Shown here: positions 40,001-50,716 of the stretch, in pieces
Position numbering within the stretch: the first letter of the stretch is position 1
How the letters are laid out: each line of letters opens with the position of its first letter
The notes under the pieces: model-generated
What the model was told of the DNA's origin: nothing
Database searches by the model: none
The model's input: the letters and a program-made list of their open reading frames with translations, nothing else
Program-made: the position numbers and the translations under genes
Assembly: GCA_015345905.1 (NCBI GenBank)
Contig: JADDTR010000002.1
Coordinates: forward strand, 868,001-932,000
Length of the DNA: 64,000 nucleotides
From: Aotearoamyces nothofagi
Taxonomy: Eukaryota; Ascomycota; Leotiomycetes; Leotiales; Tympanidaceae
Direction: 5' to 3'

Positions 40001-40209
40001 GCAGTGCTGCCGTCTCCCTCCCTGCCGTCGCCCTCACCCTCGCCCTCCCGTCCGTCTGATGATGTCGATGATACATCCGAAAGATAACATCTGGGCAGCC
40101 AGATCCGTCAGCACAGGTCCGCTACGCTACGCACGCAGCCGGCGGGCAGGTGGAGAGGAGGGGACTCACGATAAGAACCGCCCAGCACGGAGCAGGCCAG
40201 CTCCCTCCC

Positions 40210-40800
40210 TCACTCGCCGCCCTCCAGGATGGGGCTGAGCTCCCGCACGCCCGTGCTCCCCCTCGACCTCCTCGAGCTCGTGCGCTTCTTCGGCGCCGGC
40301 CTCTTCTTCCTCTCCCTCTCCCTCTCCGCGCCCGCGCCCGCGAGGCCGTTGGGGCCAGCCGCCACGCCCGGCGCCAGCGAGAACAGGTCGCGCACGCCGG
40401 CGTGCGTCGCCACGGCCACGGCCACGGCCACGGCCACGTTGTCGGGCATCTGCGCCGCGCGCATGCGCGGGCTGGCGAGCGGCGAGCAGTCCGACTCGCT
40501 GTCGTCGAAGACGTCGGGGAAGAGCTCGTCGTCCGAGATGTAGCTGGTGGCCTCCTCGGGGGCGTGCGCGTAGGCCGGCGTGCGCGCCTTGCTGCCGGGG
40601 CTCGACGGCGCCGCAGCCCTGGCCCTGGGGGGGCTGCTGAGCGACGGCCGCCGCGGCCACGACGGGTAGGCGCACGACGGGCTGGAGCTGGTGATGCCGG
40701 CCGACTCGTGCGTCGACGAGGGCGAGACGGAGTAGGCGGAGTGGGTGGACGAGGCCGGCGACGAGGGCGCGCCGGGCGAGAAGGAGAAATACATCTTCAT
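40210..40800 (-). CDS. small conserved-looking Ser/Pro/Arg-rich protein with ISDDELFP motif
   Basis: A 196-aa protein without intron, the only believable gene in the 15.5-kb repeat-rich block. Order of features: MKMYFSFSPGAP start, a Ser/Ala/Pro-rich stretch, CAYPSWPRRPSLSSPP (near 43), SYISDDELFPDVFDD (near 90), an (AV)4 run coded by a GCCACG microsatellite, a basic region (ERERERKKRPAPKKRTSSRR) and the end ELSPILEGGE. I recall short Pezizomycotina proteins with the same order of motifs, but cannot name one. Codons are very rich in G/C at the third place. No signal peptide or membrane helix. The SDDELF box and a basic tail suggest a regulatory, phosphorylated protein; this is inference. Confidence 0.6.
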   Translation of the reverse strand: MKMYFSFSPGAPSSPASSTHSAYSVSPSSTHESAGITSSSPSCAYPSWPRRPSLSSPPRARAAAPSSPGSKARTPAYAHAPEEATSYISDDELFPDVFDDSESDCSPLASPRMRAAQMPDNVAVAVAVAVATHAGVRDLFSLAPGVAAGPNGLAGAGAERERERKKRPAPKKRTSSRRSRGSTGVRELSPILEGGE

Positions 40801-43800
40801 CTTTGCGTCGGTCTCGCGAGCCTGTCTCGTGCGTCTGTAGCTGTGGCTGCGGCTGCGGCAGTCTGCGCTGCAGGAGTCTGCTCAGCAGTCGTCGACGGTC
40901 TGTCTGTCTGTCTCGCCGCGCCGAAGAGTCGAGCAGAGATCCGTAAGAATATCGCGTCGGCGTGCTCGTGGGGCAATGCAGCGAGATCGCGATAGGCAGG
41001 TCAAGGCGTATGTTTATCGATAGCAGAGCCCGATAGGCAGAGAGGCAGACTGGTAGATAGGTAGATAGATTGGTAGACAGATGGGTAGATAGATGAAAAA
41101 GCCGCGACCTTGCAGCCCGAAACACGTCGTCTGGCAAGATGTATATATGTGTGTTGTAGGGAGAGCAACAGGTCAGAGATGATCAGAGATGATTACAGGA
41201 CCGAGACGTCGCAGCGTGCGTGCTGTGTTAAGTATGTGCAGCTCAGGTCAGGTCAGGTCAGCTCAGCTCAGCTCGCCGAGTCTTGAACGACGAAAGACGA
41301 CGACGACGACAACAACAGCAACAGCAACAGCGAGACACGCGCCACGGGAGTATGAATCATATAACCCCCATCACATCCACATCCACATCCGCATCCGCAT
41401 CCGCATCCGCCATCCGCCATCACCCCCCCCTCCCCTCCCCATCCCACACATCCTCACCTCCACATCATCACACACACAAAACGCCTATCAACCCAACCGA
41501 CCGACCGACCCAGCCAGCCAGCCTGCCAGCCTGCCACGCGCCTCCCGCCGGCTGCTCTGCGCCCCCCTAGTCCGGGCACAAAGAAAACGGGGGGGGGGGA
41601 GGGAAAAAGAAAGGGCAGAGGCCCAAAAGAAAACCCCCCCCAAACAGCAGAGAGCAGAGAGCAGAGAGCAGCGCACTGCACTGCACTGCAGATGCCATGC
41701 CGTCTTTTTCCCCTTCCCCTTCTCCTTCGTTCGTGCCCTGGCCCTCGCCCTCGCCCTGCTTTTCCCCACCGCCTCGCCTCGTCTGGCCCCCCCCCCGAAG
41801 AATTCGGTTAAGGCCGCAACGCGACCGTGCAGGCACAGGCGTAGAGGTAGGGGTTCCCGCCCGGTAGTCGGTGAAGAGAAAAGAGAGAGAGAGAGAGAGA
41901 GAGAAGGAGGAAAAAAAAACATGTCGCTGCCGATACCTGCACTGCATAGCACAGCGCACGGTGAAGGCTGGATGGCGCCGGGGATGTGTGCGGTGGTGGA
42001 ACGGGGGGGACGGGGGGGACTGTTTGTCTGTCTGGAGGTGAGGCGGTCTGGATGGATTGGACCTGTACCTCCTCCTCTCTCTTTCCTCTCTCCTCTCTCC
42101 TCCATCGGCCCCATCGTCTCCATTGCTTCTATCCTCCGTCTCTGCCTCTCTCTCCTCTCCTCGCCAACCAACTAACTAGCCAGCCTACAGTCGATCGACA
42201 TCTCGTCTTCTTCCACGCAGTACCGTACCGTACCATACCGCACTGCACCGTACATTACATACATACATACATACAATTGATCACCATCATCACCATCACC
42301 ATCACCATCACCACCATCACTACAGCTACAGCTACTACTATACTTCATTTCCTCCCCCTCCCGCCTCCTCTCTGCATGCATGCATTCCCGAATTGCAATA
42401 CGATACAGGGGAAGGACAAAAAACGGCGGTAAAGTGAACTGGCCCCAACCCCTATATGTATATGTATATGTATGTATGGATGGGTGTGTGTGTGTGTGTC
42501 AATGCAGCTAGCTACCCGCCTGAGATCCAGCGATCCGGTAAAAAGCTGTACTGCACTGCACAGCAAAAGTACGGCGGAAATGAAAATGAAAATGAAAATG
42601 AAAATGTGTATTTTATTTATTTGTGATGGATATGCGTGATGCGTGTGTGTTGCTAGTAGATGTGCATATGTGTATATGGATATGTGTATCTACAGTACAC
42701 TACACTACAGTACACATGTATGTGCGTATACGCATCTACACGTACGGCAACATATCCCCTACCCATGACGAAAATCCCCAGCGCATCAAAGACCCAACCT
42801 CCGAGAATCGCATATCGAAAGAATATACCTGATCCCTCACCGGGCTGTCTTGGAAGGTGGCTATGGCGGTGAGCGAGAGGCGAGATATCACCGCGTTGGT
42901 TACTTGCTTGCCTGCTCGCTCTCGCCTCGCTTTCCCATCAACACACATCCCCCATCGCGCCCTATCCGATCGGGCCCTCGGGTCGCGCGCGCACCCCCCT
43001 CTCACTCCCTCACCGCCGCGGGAATTGTAGGGGGGGCATGGGATCCGGATCTGTCTATCCGCCCGGCTACATGTCCTACTGGCCTGTACACAGGTATCGA
43101 TGCATGTATGATAGGTGGGGAATTGCCCAGGACGTGATTGTTAATAGACAGAGACAGATACCTACTCTATCGAGCTTCCCTCTCCATCCCACTATGCTAA
43201 GCAGCCATCCCCTGTCCAGCTTATTTTCGTGATCGGCATTATCTACATGTCCGCCTCAGCTCCGCGCGACGGATGGCTAGGGTTTTCCTCTTTCGGAAAT
43301 CGGAAATCGGAAATCGGAAATCGGCCGAGTTGGTTTTGTTGACTCAGCGAGAGGCATCTCGACCCAGGGATTGCGGATTTTGCGATGTGACGATGATGTG
43401 AGAGGGTCGGGGTTTTTGGTAGTGGTGTAAAGGGAAGGTGGAGGTGGAGGTGGAGGTGGAGATGGAGAGCTGAGTGATATGGCGATGCGCAATCGAGGGT
43501 TACACATGATGCTGCTGAGCCGTCTTGTCTCGCCTCGTTCTGCTGCTCGTCGTGTTGCTACTCATCATCGTAGCGCTCGCTGTAGCCGCAGGTTTGGGGG
43601 AATCCGGGGAAGTTTTGTCTACCATGTCATCATGAAGGGCTTGCAAATGTATCACGGCCAGGATCAGGATCAGGATGAGGATTACGCCAGCAGCCAGGCC
43701 TCTCGAATCGGTCCGTTCGTGTCAGACCGGGTCAGATCAAATTCGAATCTATCCGAGAATAGGATATCCGGAAGAGGAAACCCGCTGATTCATTTTCCTC

Positions 43801-44469
43801 ATCTGGGCTGGCTTGGCTGGATGGATCCCGACAGATGAAGAACCCGAGATGATCCGGCGTTTGCGGTCTAAGTAATTCGGATTGATTGATTGATTGATTG
43901 ATGGATGGATGGATGGGTGTACGAGGATACATACGGTGTAAGGAATACAGATGCAGTAGATAGATAACAGATACTGCAGATGGATAGATGGATAGGGTAG
44001 ATGCATCCCAGATCTGTCGCCTTCCCCACCGCCGTCTCCTTCTCTAGCTTCCGGCGGAAGCACGGGAAGGAAGCGCCCGGGAGAGATGCGCGGGAGGGAG
44101 ATCCGCTGTAGGATGCTGAGCATTTGCATGAGAGCAGCTAGCCGGGATAGCCTGGGGAATAATCGAGAGACGGGGGGAGGGAGGAGGGGGGGAGTGGAAG
44201 GGAAAAAAGGACATAGAGAGAGAGAGACGGACGAAATACTGGAGTTTCGCATACGTACATACATGCAAGCATATATGCATACATGCAAAACATAAATATA
44301 TACACTCGTGCTACACAATACCATAACCACAATGCCGGAGTCATCCCATCTCCAACAACAGCTACCAAGACGGACCGATAGAAGGAGGCTTTTGTTCGGA
44401 TGCCGATATCGCATGTCGGCCGGATGGAGTTCTTATTCGCGCGAGTCATGCTGGGTGTGTCGCGGGCAT

Positions 44470-44905
44470 GAGGGTTTCTGGCGGCGGTGGTGGTGGTAGT
44501 GGCAGTGGTGGTGGTAGTGTGATGGTGGCAGTGGCGGCGGTAGTGCTGCTGTGGTGGAGGAGGTGGTGGTGGTAGTGGTAGGGCCAGAGGGAGTAGGGGC
44601 AGTAGTGATGGCAGGAACTCGTAAAGGTGGCAGCAGCAGCAGCAGCAGTAACAGCAACAGCAACAGCGGCGGCGGCGGCGGTACTGTAGCGCTGCAGTAC
44701 TGTAGCACTGTACTGTAGTACAGCAACAGCAGCGCCATCGGTACTGTAGTGGTGGCCTTACAGTAGCAGCAGCAGTAGCACCGTAGCAGCGCCATCGATA
44801 CTGTAGTGATGGTATTACAGCAGCAGAATTAGCAGCAGAATTAGCAGCAGCAGAACTGTAGCAGCAGCAGTACAGTCAGTGATGGCAGCAGCAGCAGCAG
44901 GTACA
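44470..44905. repeat. compound trinucleotide array (GTG/GGC then CAG)
   Basis: About 430 bp made largely of GGTGGT/GGCGGT, then GCAGCA, CAACAG, GTAGCA and TACTGTA words. It is imperfect throughout, so it has been diverging, with short pure CAG stretches near 44630-44650 and 44885-44900. Confidence 0.85.
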
Positions 44906-45534
44906 GCAGTTAGGTACCTTGCATCGTTAGTTACTGCGCAGTGCAGTGCAGCAGTAGTGAGTAGTACCGCAGTGTTGGCAGTAGCAGTGTTAGCAGTACC
45001 GCAGCAGTATCAGATACAGCAGAGATACAGCAGCACCCACACTCCCTCATCCCCAGCTTCTACCCCCGAAACCCCAATCTCGCCCAGCGCCCAGCGCCCA
45101 GCGCCCAGCGCCCCGCGATCTATTCCCAACCCTCCATCGCGCCCAAGCAGCCGCCACCACCAAGACGCCGAGTGTAGAGAATCCCGCCCACCCGGATGTG
45201 CCTGCTGCAGCCTCTGCGTGGGGGGGAGGAGAGAGAGAGGGGGGGCCATGTCCCGAACTGCTCCGATGTCGTGGAGGTGCAAGGCAGCGTGCTGCTCTGG
45301 CATACCTGCCACACCTGCCACCTGCCTCCGATGCCGGTGCAGTGCCGGTGCAGTGCAGGTGTGGTGTGCGTTGGTGTGCGTACTCTCTGTGGTATCCTGC
45401 CTACAGGTACAGACGTACAGTGCTGTGCGCAGCAAAAGGTCCCTGGAGGGGTTGTGCTGTACCTGTTGTTAGGCAGGCCCGGGCCACGCCCCCCTCGGAC
45501 CATCCTCGATAACCCACCCGCGACCATGTGCGTA

Positions 45535-45580
45535 GGTAGGGCATGATGGGCATGATGGGCATGATGGGCATGATACGGGC
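45535..45580. repeat. (GGGCATGAT)n nine-base repeat
   Basis: Four near-perfect copies of GGGCATGAT. Confidence 0.9.
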
Positions 45581-46029
45581 GACAAGCTGCCAGGGGAGGT
45601 AGATATCTACACGCAAGTACCCAAAGTGCCACTGTCGATAGATACAAGACCTCAGCACCCGTGGAGTGGACGCGGATGCAGACGCAATGTCGGTGCCTGA
45701 CTTCTTGTCGACTGGCCGGCTGGCCGCTCCGGCTTCCCGTGCTGTGACGGTGCCTGAGCGCCTGAGAAGCCTGAAGAGCCTAAGAGGGAGGGGTGGCTGC
45801 CTAAGACGGGGTCGGGCGAACATGTGACGCAGGCAGGCAGGCAGAAGATGGGCAGGCAGGCAGGCAGGCACCCAGATTGACTCACTCGTCAGGCAATTGC
45901 GGCTGCTGCTTCTTTGTTGGCGGTTGGCAACGCACACGGCAGTGGTTTGTTTGCTGTCTGCTGGCCACTGCTGGCTGGGTTCACGGTACTTGCACTTGCT
46001 TGCCAGCTGTTACCTGGCTGTAGCAGACC

Positions 46030-46075
46030 CCTCGTCTCGCCCCGTCTCGCCCCGTCTCGCCCCGTCTCGCCCCAG
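46030..46075. repeat. (CGTCTCGCCC)n ten-base repeat
   Basis: Four copies of CGTCTCGCCC in a row. Confidence 0.9.
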
Positions 46076-47263
46076 ACCAGTCGCTCGCTGGACGGGCGAC
46101 AAGCTGCGACGGGGCAAGAAGCCACGTTACACACCCCTCGGCCTTGTTTCCTGTCGACTGGCGGCGGCGACGTCTCTGTCCCTCTCTCCCTCCCCCTCTC
46201 CCTCCCCCTCTCCGTCACAAACAACACCTGCACGGGCCTTGATCATTGCCTTCCTCGGCCGGCTCGCTCTTCCTCGTGACAAGCTCGTCCGTCTCCACAC
46301 ATTCCCATCGCAGCCCGACCCGGGTCATTTCACTCCCTTTCACCATCATCCATCCGGCCCACGGGGTCAGAGGCCAGGGCCCGTGACCGAGGGACGAGAG
46401 GTGGAGGGCTGGGCGCTGGGGCCGAGGCTTGTTTGGGATGCGTGATAGATAGAGAGATAGAGAGATAGATAGATAGAGGAGCACGTGCATTGCTGTTATC
46501 ATCATCAATGTACCTCGTATAGCCTACACTGCAGCCTACACTGTATCCTACACTGTATCCTATTGCTTGCTGCTGCTACTTACGCCACTCCCTATAACGA
46601 CACAGATAGCAACGAGTAAAGATGCCCCGATATCACATTCCAGTCCTGCCATGCCATCTCGACAGGCTGCCGCAGCCCCGTGAAGTCCACCGAAGGAAGC
46701 CCTCTCACATGACCGACTACTCCCGATGGCGAGCTGACGTGGTTTGTGAGAGACAGAGAGGGGACCAAAGCGAAGCACCGAATGGATGAGAGGACAGGAC
46801 AGGAGTTTACGCAGTCAGTCAGTCATTCCCTCTCGCTCCCTCTCGCCCACTCGCCCACTCGCCCGCTCCATCTCGACATCAAAGCATTCCCTCCCCCGAT
46901 CTCGACCCCGACATCTCATCCGATCCATCACATGCGCGCCTCGCACAGGGCCGACCGACACAAGAGAATTGCCAAGAAGAAAATCCCCCAGGCTGGCTCC
47001 CTCCCGATACACCGAGCAAGGCAGGCAAGGTGGGCAAGGTCGGTAGCTCAGGGTGACCAGTTTTAAGACCGCGCTCTAGAGTCCCGTTCCTCGCGGCCGG
47101 GTAGGTCACGTTCAGAGTCCAGCAGCGCCGGTGGGAGGTGGGTGGTGTGGCGGACCTTTTTTTGCTGAGACGGAATGCTTTCACGTGCGTCGACTGGTTG
47201 GCTGGGTCTTGTGCCCCGGTCGTCTGTTGGCGCGAGCGTGCTTTGTTTGTTTTGTTTGTTGCT

Positions 47264-47375
47264 GGTCACGAGGACTTGGGCAAGATCAAGTCTCGTGATA
47301 TGGCGCGGCTTTCGTGCGGGTCACGAGCACTTGCACGAGCTTCGACGTCTCGTGATATGGTGCAGGAGTTTGGGC
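47264..47375. repeat. two imperfect 55-bp direct repeats with TCACGA/TCTCGTGA arms
   Basis: GGTCACGAG(G/C)ACTTG at 47264 and 47319, each followed about 28 bases later by TCTCGTGATATGG (47291 and 47348). The words TCACGA and TCGTGA are inverted copies, so each unit can fold into a hairpin. Confidence 0.7.
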
Positions 47376-47582
47376 ACATCACGTGCTACCGTATGCCTAG
47401 ATGTATACACTCGGATGTGCAAACAAGCTCCTGTCGACGACGGATAATTTGATCCAATGTAGGATGTCTTGGGAGTAGGATCTTGGCTTTCAAGTTCGAC
47501 CTGATAAGAGCTTGTTGTGACTTGTAACTTTTCATGATTTTTTTTTCATATTTGTTTACGGCATAACAGTACCACGAGCACC

Positions 47583-48629
47583 CTATCTCCTGCCTCGAGA
47601 TCTCTCACCTTTCCCAACTTCCCAGTGAGACGTTTCGTTCCAAGCGCCTACGGTGCCAGTGGCTACTGCGCCCCGAGAGGGGCGTGGGTGGACGACGGGG
47701 CCGTGGCCGCGGCCGAGAGATTCGGCGCCGGCACCAAGAAATGGGTTGAGTGAGGGCATGGCGCTTCTAGTCATCTCTGCAGTGCTGCCGGGTTCGGGTC
47801 TCGAGGGTACTTCCTCGCTGTCCCGTCGAAGCATAGACGCACCCGGTATATTACTGGCCGAGCTCGACGGAGCGGCAGTCGTTGAAACCATGATATTTTG
47901 GGTGTTGCTCTGTTTTGTGTGAAAGACTCTGCGTGGTACAGAAGACGTTGAACTCGAGGTCTGAGCGTTGTGGAGTGGTTTCCGAACGCAACTCCATTTC
48001 CACATGCACATCCAGAAATCCACGCACAGGAGGCAGTTAGGCGGTGCTTCTTTTCTAGCGTTGAGCTTCTCGCTGGCAGAGGTGAGAGTTAGAGTTGGTC
48101 CGTGGGTGGTAGTGATTAAGGTAGTCTGCGGGTACGAAGGTGTAGGATGAGCAGTTGCCGAAGTGTTGCGGTGATTGTCCTTGAGCTCGCATGCGTTCCC
48201 AACAATCATGCACTCGATTGGGTTTTTGCAGTGCGAGCAGTGAGCTGTCATGTGATGCTCGCCAGACTGCATAAGCATGGTCTGATTGATGAATAGCTGC
48301 TCATCAATAATACCTGACCATCGATAGTCACCAGCCTTCAATTTCTTGAAAAGGTCTTTGATTTTGTTGTCGTTGCTCACGGGTTTGCCTGATAGGTTGT
48401 GAAGCCACAACTCGTTGATGATTTTCTTAATCTCGCGGATATCACTGTCCATTGGGGCATTCGTTGCTCTGTTGCAGTTTTCCGAAAAGGTGGCCATAGA
48501 TGGAGCGGCTGCTGGGGTGGCTGCTGGAGCTTGGGTGGTTCGATCAGCAGTCCCTGGAAGGAGTACCGATAGAACAGCCAAAAATGTAAGAACCATAATG
48601 GTGATAGAGGCAAAGAAGGAGTAATGCAT
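47583..48629 (-). CDS. hypothetical protein with N-terminal signal/anchor and Cys pairs
   Basis: A 348-aa product; I set the start at 48629 (ATGCATTACTCC) because the longer frame begins only with TTG. Residues 1-28 are a hydrophobic signal peptide or anchor (FFASITIMVLTFLAVLSVLL) after a short start. The middle has CSHCKNPIECMIVGNACELK (C-x2-C-x6-C-x6-C) and later NCLLCVDFWMCMWKWSC, followed by a Ser/Thr-rich part and a basic end (GKGERSRGRR). I recognise no family. A secreted or membrane-bound protein is likely from the N terminus. The last 100 residues are of low quality, so an unrecognised intron or an earlier stop is possible. Confidence 0.55.
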   Translation of the reverse strand: MHYSFFASITIMVLTFLAVLSVLLPGTADRTTQAPAATPAAAPSMATFSENCNRATNAPMDSDIREIKKIINELWLHNLSGKPVSNDNKIKDLFKKLKAGDYRWSGIIDEQLFINQTMLMQSGEHHMTAHCSHCKNPIECMIVGNACELKDNHRNTSATAHPTPSYPQTTLITTTHGPTLTLTSASEKLNARKEAPPNCLLCVDFWMCMWKWSCVRKPLHNAQTSSSTSSVPRRVFHTKQSNTQNIMVSTTAAPSSSASNIPGASMLRRDSEEVPSRPEPGSTAEMTRSAMPSLNPFLGAGAESLGRGHGPVVHPRPSRGAVATGTVGAWNETSHWEVGKGERSRGRR

Positions 48630-49416
48630 TATGGGCAATGAGCTGCAATCCAAGTTGAATCAAAATACGATTTTCTTGTCTTTTCGGTTTTCGATCGCGG
48701 AATAGTGCTTTCGATGCGTTTGGTTTGTATTGTAGAAAAGAGGAAGAAAGAGAGGAGACATGGAGGTATTTATACCTCTCATATCTGGAGACTATAGTAG
48801 ATAGTCTGTTCTCAATGTTATCAGAGTTTTGGCATCAAGACATAAGCTAGGAAATATCATCAGTACGGTTGTCGCATTGGAGCCATTAGTAGCTTACCTT
48901 CTAATAACTGGTGTTGAATTCTGAGGGCCAGTACCGGTCACTAAGTAGAGTAGTGCATGCCTTGCGGTACTAGTGGGGAAACCACCTCAAGTGGTATCCC
49001 TAACACCCTTTCTACTGTAAGCCTTCAAGCAAGCCCTTAAGCATCAAGCATTACATCACACCGCAGCCCATAGCTTCGTGCATAATTGCAACAACTGGTC
49101 TGTTTAACCCGAAACGTTTTGTCCTATAGTGATGATAGGCTTACAATACCTGAATTGCGATGTGTAGGTTCACTACCTAGCAGGAACCATCAGTACACCA
49201 TATAAAAAAGTGGAGCCTACCTACATATTTAGATAGGACTGAATCGGATTTGACTTCACAAGCTCTGGCAGGATATTTCGCGAGCAACTCTAATCGACTA
49301 CCAAAGCCTTTGCCCGTACTGTAGCGCTCAAATCGAAAATGTTTGGATGATGTCATTGTCTGTTAAACTCCTATTCCAACGCCTAGGACTCCTGATATAG
49401 CATGTAGAGTACCATA
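48630..49416. other. intergenic, nothing recognised
   Basis: Spacer upstream of the putative secreted protein and beyond the 3' end of VPS24. No RNA gene, repeat array or element end was seen. Confidence 0.4.
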
Positions 49417-50155
49417 TTAGCTCTTCAGAGCCTCCAACCGACCTCTCATCTGACTGAGCATCTCCTCGGGGTCTTCTTCCTCCTCTTCCGCCGCAACTGG
49501 TTCCACTGGCGTCGAATCTACCGGCGCAGTACCAGCCTTGCCCATTCTATCCTTGAGGATCTCTCCCAAAACCTTATCGACCTCCGACTCTACCTCTTCT
49601 TCTTCATCTTCGTCAATCGTTGACTCGGGCATCATATCGGCCGACATTTCTTCGATGACTCCGGCCTTCACCAACTCTCTGCTAAGCTCTTGCATTGTGC
49701 CCATTAATTCCGGTAGCCGTATAAGAGTATTTACGTCCTTCATAATTCCTGTGCTTGTTTTGAGACTCCCTTCAATCTTCTTGACCGCAAATGCCTCTGT
49801 GACCTGCATCGATACACTTTGCAACTGCGCTTTCGACGTAATAAGGCGGGAGGTGGTCTTCCGAGTCCTTATAAGTTCGCGTGCAAATGTGCGCGTCTCT
49901 GCTATTGCTTGCTTAGATTGTGCTGGGTTCCGCTGGGCTCGTCGGGCTGCCTGGCGGATGAGGTCTTTGGTCTTGTTCTCAACGGCTTTGAGCTGTGCAA
50001 TATCGCGATCGAGCTTGCGTGTGTTGGCCCGTATTAATTGATTACATTTCCGGACCTGGAACTGTGTTAGATGGGCCCATGATGGGGGATTCGTAGATCC
50101 AGCATACTTGTGCTTGGGGATCTGGCCTGTAGAATATGCTTTTGATTGTCTCCAT
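49417..50155 (-). CDS. VPS24: ESCRT-III subunit Vps24 (CHMP3)
   Basis: Vps24 caps and coils with Snf7 and Vps2 in ESCRT-III, which buds and cuts membranes inward at the endosome. Two exons, 50108-50155 and 49417-50055, encode 228 aa, normal for the family. The product starts METIKSIFYRPDPQAQ and continues VRKCNQLIRANTRKLDRDIA, ARRAQRNPAQSKQ, a basic first half with helices, then KKIEGSLKTSTGIMKDVNTL and an acidic tail. The end (EEMLSQMRGRLEALKS) is a MIM1-type motif (LxxRLxxLK), the docking site for the Vps4 MIT domain. Of two nearby AG acceptors, the one before GTCCGG (50055) gives the family sequence. Confidence 0.97.
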
Positions 50156-50716
50156 GACGTCGCAATGCGGGGAACACGATCACAGAATAACCAGACTACG
50201 CCCTACTCTACAGTCCTTCGCACTGGGCCGGGTGCTGTAGATGTATTCGTGGTAGGATTGCTCTGTTGTCAGAATTTCATGACGCTCTTGGTAGGTTGCG
50301 GTCGGTTGAGCCATCGCAGAGGCGTTCAGATTGGGGCCAATCAGTGACGTTACGTTGTCTTGGCTAGAGCGCCAGATGAGGGGTCTTAATTCAAGAGCAT
50401 TAAATTACTGTAGATGTTATTCATTATGGAGCTCTCTAGAAACTCTTCATCTTGATATAGTGCTTAAATTCAAGGACTGGATTTTTTACAACTGATTGGC
50501 ATCATTGCATCGTTGATATTTCGGCGGGTTTCTTCATCTTTCCCAGCGCTTCCATCCGGCTCAGCCTCGTCTCGCAGAATTCGTGTTTCGCGCACACGCC
50601 AAATCCCCGTCTCTACACTAAAGTTCCTTCCACGCTACAGTACGATCCATTACGTTCAACGACCATTCTGAATACCTTTACGACGAAATTTCTCATACAA
50701 ATCGACAGTATTCACC
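50156..50716. promoter_or_regulatory. divergent promoter region VPS24 / SBA1
   Basis: A 561-bp spacer between two head-to-head genes. C/T-rich leader sequence lies near 50540-50640 before SBA1. No specific factor site is convincing. Confidence 0.5.

Larger units (their letters stand above)
32067..40209. other. 8-kb gene-poor, simple-repeat-rich block (left part)
   Basis: No ORF here has a believable protein. Long ORFs on both strands are made of repeats (for example 33092-34303 and 33538-34863) and overlap each other in several frames. The sequence is GC-rich to 35 kb, then purine/pyrimidine-biased. It holds a G14 run (33371-33384), (TATTG)n near 33644-33668, (GGACT)n at 33891-33915, (CATCC)n at 35761-35788, (AAAAG)n near 36105-36140, (GGTT)n near 36771-36797, and the arrays listed separately. 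Confidence 0.6.
40801..47582. other. 6.8-kb gene-poor, simple-repeat-rich block (right part)
   Basis: Continues the repeat-rich block after the short gene. No believable coding region was seen on either strand; the longest ORF (41189-42175) is a chain of His/Arg/Pro repeats read through microsatellites. Contents include (CATCC/CATCCG)n near 41376-41410, (CATA)n near 42258-42273 and (CATCAC)n near 42284-42318, (CGGAAAT)n near 43295-43325, (GATT)n/(GATG)n near 43880-43917, and larger arrays listed separately. Confidence 0.6.

Noticed and set aside
41189-42175. 328-codon ORF
   Set aside because: Made of repeated ATC/CAC/CGC words with matching long ORFs on the opposite strand; no motif.
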